Source: Archangium lansingense (GTDB taxonomy: Bacteria; Myxococcota; Myxococcia; Myxococcales; Myxococcaceae). Taken from it: DNA of 64,000 nt. The notes under the pieces are model-generated. The model did not search any database and was not told where the DNA came from. It saw only the letters and a program-made list of their open reading frames with translations. Below are positions 61,295-64,000 of this stretch, in pieces. The position numbers and the translations under genes were made by a program. The stretch covers positions 12,012,501 through 12,076,500 of the forward strand of contig NZ_JAPNKA010000001.1 of assembly GCF_026626635.1 (NCBI RefSeq), read 5' to 3'. Within the stretch, counting starts at the first letter, position 1, and the number at the start of each line of letters is the position of its first letter.

Positions 61295-62866
61295 ATGACT
61301 CCCAGCGTGACCTTCGCCGTGGACGACGTCATCCCTGCCCCTTTTCCCCTGCCGGATTGCGACCTCGCCGAGTCACTCGCGGCGAGGCTCAAGGAGCCGG
61401 TACTCGGTTCATCCCACGCGCTGAAGGCCCGCTTCGTCCCACCGGAGGACACGCATCCGCTCATGGCCGCGGTGCACCTGGCCTTCAGCGAGCACCGCCC
61501 GCTGGTGCTCTCGCCCGACATCCTCTGGGTGACCATCGCCCAAGGGCTCGCGCTGCACATCGTGCGCAACGCGGAGTCCCTGCGGTTCGACCTGGTCCGT
61601 CACCAGGGCAAGAAGCGGCTCGTGGTGCCACGCACGGCGTGGGACCTCTCCTCGGCGGAGTTCTGGAACGGGGTCGTCGGCGATTTCTCGGCGATGCTCC
61701 ACGAGGAGAGCACGGCCCTCCATGACTTGATGGTGTGCGACTTCTCGACGACGGGCACCATCGAGCGCGTGGTCAGCCAGGTGGTGCTGATGGACTCGCT
61801 GCGCGAGTACTTCGATTACGTCCTGGAGTGCATCTGCGGCATTCCCACTGTCACGCTCGAGGGCACTCCGGCGGACTGGAGCCGGCTCCGCGAGAAGGTC
61901 GAGCAGCTCTCCCGATACGGGCTGGACTGGTGGACGCGACACCTGCTGCCCATCTGTGACCAGCTCGTGAGAGCCTCACAGGGGAACGCGGACCGGGCGT
62001 TCTGGCGGGACATCTACAAGCCTCGGCAGGCCTACGGCGGAGACGTCATCAACGGGTGGGTTTGCAAGCTGTTCCCCTTCCTCCGCAATGGCGTCACCGG
62101 CCAGTACGACGTCCGGAGCCCGGTCTTCGAGTCCGACGCCAGCGCCACCGACGAGGATGAGGGTGGACCCGTCCCGCCCCTCGGGTGGATCCAAAGCGAG
62201 AGCCTGCCCACCGGGCTCTCTCGTGTTCCGCTCACCCTCGAGGAGCACACACCCGGAGGCAAGAAGAAGCGGAGCCTGGCCCTCACCGCTGGCTTCCTGG
62301 GCGTGAGCCAGTCCTCGAAGACGATGGCCCTGCGCCCCGAGCTTGGCTGGGTCGTCCACGATGACCTCGGCCTGGAGGCCCTGCTGCGGCGTGTATGCGA
62401 GGAGCATCAGGCAACGCCTCCGCTCCCGCAGGAGCGACTCTCGGCGTGGAAGGACACGTGGGGGGACGCCGGGCTCGCGGCCGAAATCGTGCGCCTGTAC
62501 AGCACCTGCGATGGGGTCTCGCTCTTCGGTAAGCAGGGCATGCCCACGTACCGGCTCCGTGCCACGAGGGAGCTCGAGTTCCGGGAGAAGAACCGCTGGT
62601 TGCGCCCGAACTCCCGCGAAACGACAAGCAGCCCCCACGGCTGGACGCGCTTCTGCGACCTGGCGGACGGCAGCTTCCTGGCCTTCAACTTCGGCCTCGC
62701 AGACAGGCCGTTGCTGCCCATCGTCTGGGTGAAGGACAACCAGGCCCGGCACGGAGAGCGCGTCGCCGACAGCCTGGAGCAGTTCCTGCTGCGCGCGCTC
62801 GAGTCCGGGGGCCGCCCGTACTTCCAGGAGCCGGGGTTCACGCCTGGGGAGCGGGTCGAGCTCTGA
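61295..62866 (+). CDS. DUF4419 protein with C-terminal SUKH/SMI1-KNR4-like domain
   Basis: A 523-residue cytosolic protein. Residues about 30-330 match DUF4419 (HPLMAAVHLAFSEHRPLVLSPD; WWTRHLLPICDQL; INGWVCKLFPF). The C-terminal 170 residues resemble SUKH (SMI1/KNR4) domains: EIVRLYSTCDGVSLFG, TRFCDLADGSFLAFNF and EQFLLRALE. SUKH domains are common in immunity proteins against polymorphic toxins. ATG 61295 chosen; the frame is open upstream. The 3' end overlaps the antisense antiporter gene by 29 bases. Confidence 0.82.
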   Translation: MTPSVTFAVDDVIPAPFPLPDCDLAESLAARLKEPVLGSSHALKARFVPPEDTHPLMAAVHLAFSEHRPLVLSPDILWVTIAQGLALHIVRNAESLRFDLVRHQGKKRLVVPRTAWDLSSAEFWNGVVGDFSAMLHEESTALHDLMVCDFSTTGTIERVVSQVVLMDSLREYFDYVLECICGIPTVTLEGTPADWSRLREKVEQLSRYGLDWWTRHLLPICDQLVRASQGNADRAFWRDIYKPRQAYGGDVINGWVCKLFPFLRNGVTGQYDVRSPVFESDASATDEDEGGPVPPLGWIQSESLPTGLSRVPLTLEEHTPGGKKKRSLALTAGFLGVSQSSKTMALRPELGWVVHDDLGLEALLRRVCEEHQATPPLPQERLSAWKDTWGDAGLAAEIVRLYSTCDGVSLFGKQGMPTYRLRATRELEFREKNRWLRPNSRETTSSPHGWTRFCDLADGSFLAFNFGLADRPLLPIVWVKDNQARHGERVADSLEQFLLRALESGGRPYFQEPGFTPGERVEL

Positions 62867-64000
62867 GCTCCGGGTCGGGCTCTACGGGAGGACGTGGGGG
62901 CATCGGATCAATCTCGATGGCGTCCACGTAGCACCACGCCCAGTACTCCCCCGGCTCGAAGGAGCGCATCAGCGGGTGTCCTGTGGCCTCGTAGTGCTTC
63001 ACCGCGTGCCGGCCGAACGAGGCATCGCAGCAGCCCACGTGGCCGCACGTCAGGCACATCCGCAGGTTGTGCCATCGCAGGTGCTGGGCCAGACAGTCCT
63101 CGCAGCCCGACGTCCGGGGCAGCACGTCGTACCGCAACAGCTCCAGGTGCGAGCACGTGGTGGCGGTACCGCGCCGCAGTCCGCCCATCGTCCCCAGCAT
63201 GCGCCGTGGCCCGGAGACGGGGCCGTGCTCGGGGACGCCTTCGTGGCGCAGCGCGGCCAGCAGCTCGTTCATGACCTCCTCCGCCACCCCGCCCGCGTGC
63301 AGCACCCGCGTCACCGCCTCCAGCGCTGTCTCGAACTCACCGGCCACGATGTCGCTCGCGCCGCGCTCATGCAGGTCTCCGATGTCCCGCAGCCGAGGCA
63401 CCTTCACCAGGATGGGCACGTCCGGCGACAGCCTCCGCGCGGCAGACACCGCCCGCTGCGAGCCCTCCGGGTCACTGATGAGCAGCACCAGCGCTCGCGC
63501 CCGGTGGATGCCCGCGCGCTCCAATATCTCCGGGCTGGTGATGTCGCCGTAGTACATGACCTCGCCGCGCCGCCGCGCTTCCGCCACCACGTGCGGATCC
63601 AGCTCGATGACCACGTGGGGCAGGTTGCTAGCGCGCAGGGCTCGCACCACCATGCGTCCGGCGGTGCCCAGCCCCGCGACGATGAAGTGCTCGGACAGCG
63701 CCTCGTGCTCGGGCTCCAGCCGGTGCGGCCCATGCGCGCCGAACAGCACCTCCAGCGGCCGGAGGTGCGCCACCCCCGCCGCCAGCCGGGGCGCGAAGCT
63801 CAGCGCCACCGGAGTCACCGCCATGGTGAGGACGCTCATGCACACGAAGAGGTCTCGCTCCCCTTCGCTGAGCAGCCCCACCTGCAGCCCCGCGTTGGCC
63901 AGCACGAAGGAGAACTCTCCAATCTGCGCCAGCCCCACGCCCGCCAGCACCGCGACCCGGAGGGGGAAGCGCATCACCAGCGCCCCCACTCCGCCGAGCA
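62838..64000 (-). CDS. CPA2-type antiporter C-terminus with RCK_N and UBP zinc finger (5' end outside window)
   Basis: 387 codons are visible; the gene starts beyond the window. Two or more membrane segments end the antiporter core (GVGLAQIGEFSFVLANAG, as in KefB/RosB-type CPA2). An RCK_N domain follows (HFIVAGLGTAGRMVVRAL; VMYYGDITSPEILERAG). The C-terminal 100 residues form a UBP-type zinc finger: CSHLELL, GCEDCLAQ, CLTCGHVGCCDASFGRHAVKHYEATGHPL. This zinc finger binds ubiquitin C-termini in eukaryotes; its role here is unknown. Confidence 0.88.
   Translation of the reverse strand, partial: LGGVGALVMRFPLRVAVLAGVGLAQIGEFSFVLANAGLQVGLLSEGERDLFVCMSVLTMAVTPVALSFAPRLAAGVAHLRPLEVLFGAHGPHRLEPEHEALSEHFIVAGLGTAGRMVVRALRASNLPHVVIELDPHVVAEARRRGEVMYYGDITSPEILERAGIHRARALVLLISDPEGSQRAVSAARRLSPDVPILVKVPRLRDIGDLHERGASDIVAGEFETALEAVTRVLHAGGVAEEVMNELLAALRHEGVPEHGPVSGPRRMLGTMGGLRRGTATTCSHLELLRYDVLPRTSGCEDCLAQHLRWHNLRMCLTCGHVGCCDASFGRHAVKHYEATGHPLMRSFEPGEYWAWCYVDAIEIDPMPPRPPVEPDPELRARPAPQA

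Overview
The window is GC-rich, densely coding bacterial DNA, with third codon positions so GC-rich that long antisense frames stay open opposite the real genes. It looks like a myxobacterium, most likely suborder Cystobacterineae (Archangium/Cystobacter/Stigmatella/Myxococcus relatives). The pointers are a compact MCP-CheW-CheY-CheA-CheC cluster resembling the Dif system, an MglA-like GTPase, two tandem PilT-type ATPases, an AHH toxin with Imm11 immunity protein, and many lipoproteins. The genus is inference.

Layout. 1-10.0 kb (minus strand): a maltose/maltodextrin operon in the order alpha-amylase lipoprotein, malK, malE, malF, malG, DOMON-type glucodextranase-like secreted protein, outer-membrane beta-barrel (cut by the window start). 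MalF carries an unusual 380-residue N-terminal membrane-sensor-like extension. 10.1-19.0 kb (minus): a small lipoprotein, the Dif-like chemosensory cluster, thiL, then an MglA-like GTPase translationally coupled to a PocR-domain histidine kinase. 19.3-23 kb (plus): GNAT acetyltransferase with a clear terminator, then two PilT paralogs. 23-26.1 kb (minus): Rpn-family nuclease and a DinG/XPD-like helicase. 26.4-30.4 kb (minus): a four-gene coupled unit of M50 protease, zinc-ribbon membrane protein and a RegB/RegA-like two-component pair. 30.6-37.6 kb (plus): lipoproteins, HAD phosphatase, EF-hand protein, lipid kinase and a 962-residue surface-type repeat protein with a PDZ domain.

37.6-44.3 kb (minus) is the most accessory-looking part: alpha/beta hydrolase, Imm11 immunity protein, an AHH-nuclease toxin split by a one-base change in a homopolymer run, a STAND/TPR ATPase gene interrupted by a 110-bp MITE-like element with a CTAG duplication, and a secreted nuclease. 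44.6-54.3 kb: hrcA, a TPR protein, an M15-like peptidase, an EamA exporter, glnA, and a three-gene unit of an unknown protein, a degenerate E2-type acyltransferase and an M49-like metallopeptidase. 54.6-64 kb: PQQ-type sugar dehydrogenase, a carbohydrate-active lipoprotein, a CPA1 antiporter coupled to an RCK-cNMP regulator, DUF4142 and DUF4419-SUKH proteins, and a CPA2 antiporter with RCK and UBP zinc-finger domains that runs off the window end.

A family of CCCTCTCCC/GGGAGAGGG palindromes recurs six times, each shortly after a stop codon. No rRNA, tRNA, CRISPR array or complete insertion sequence was seen. All domain calls are by eye from sequence motifs; no database search was run.
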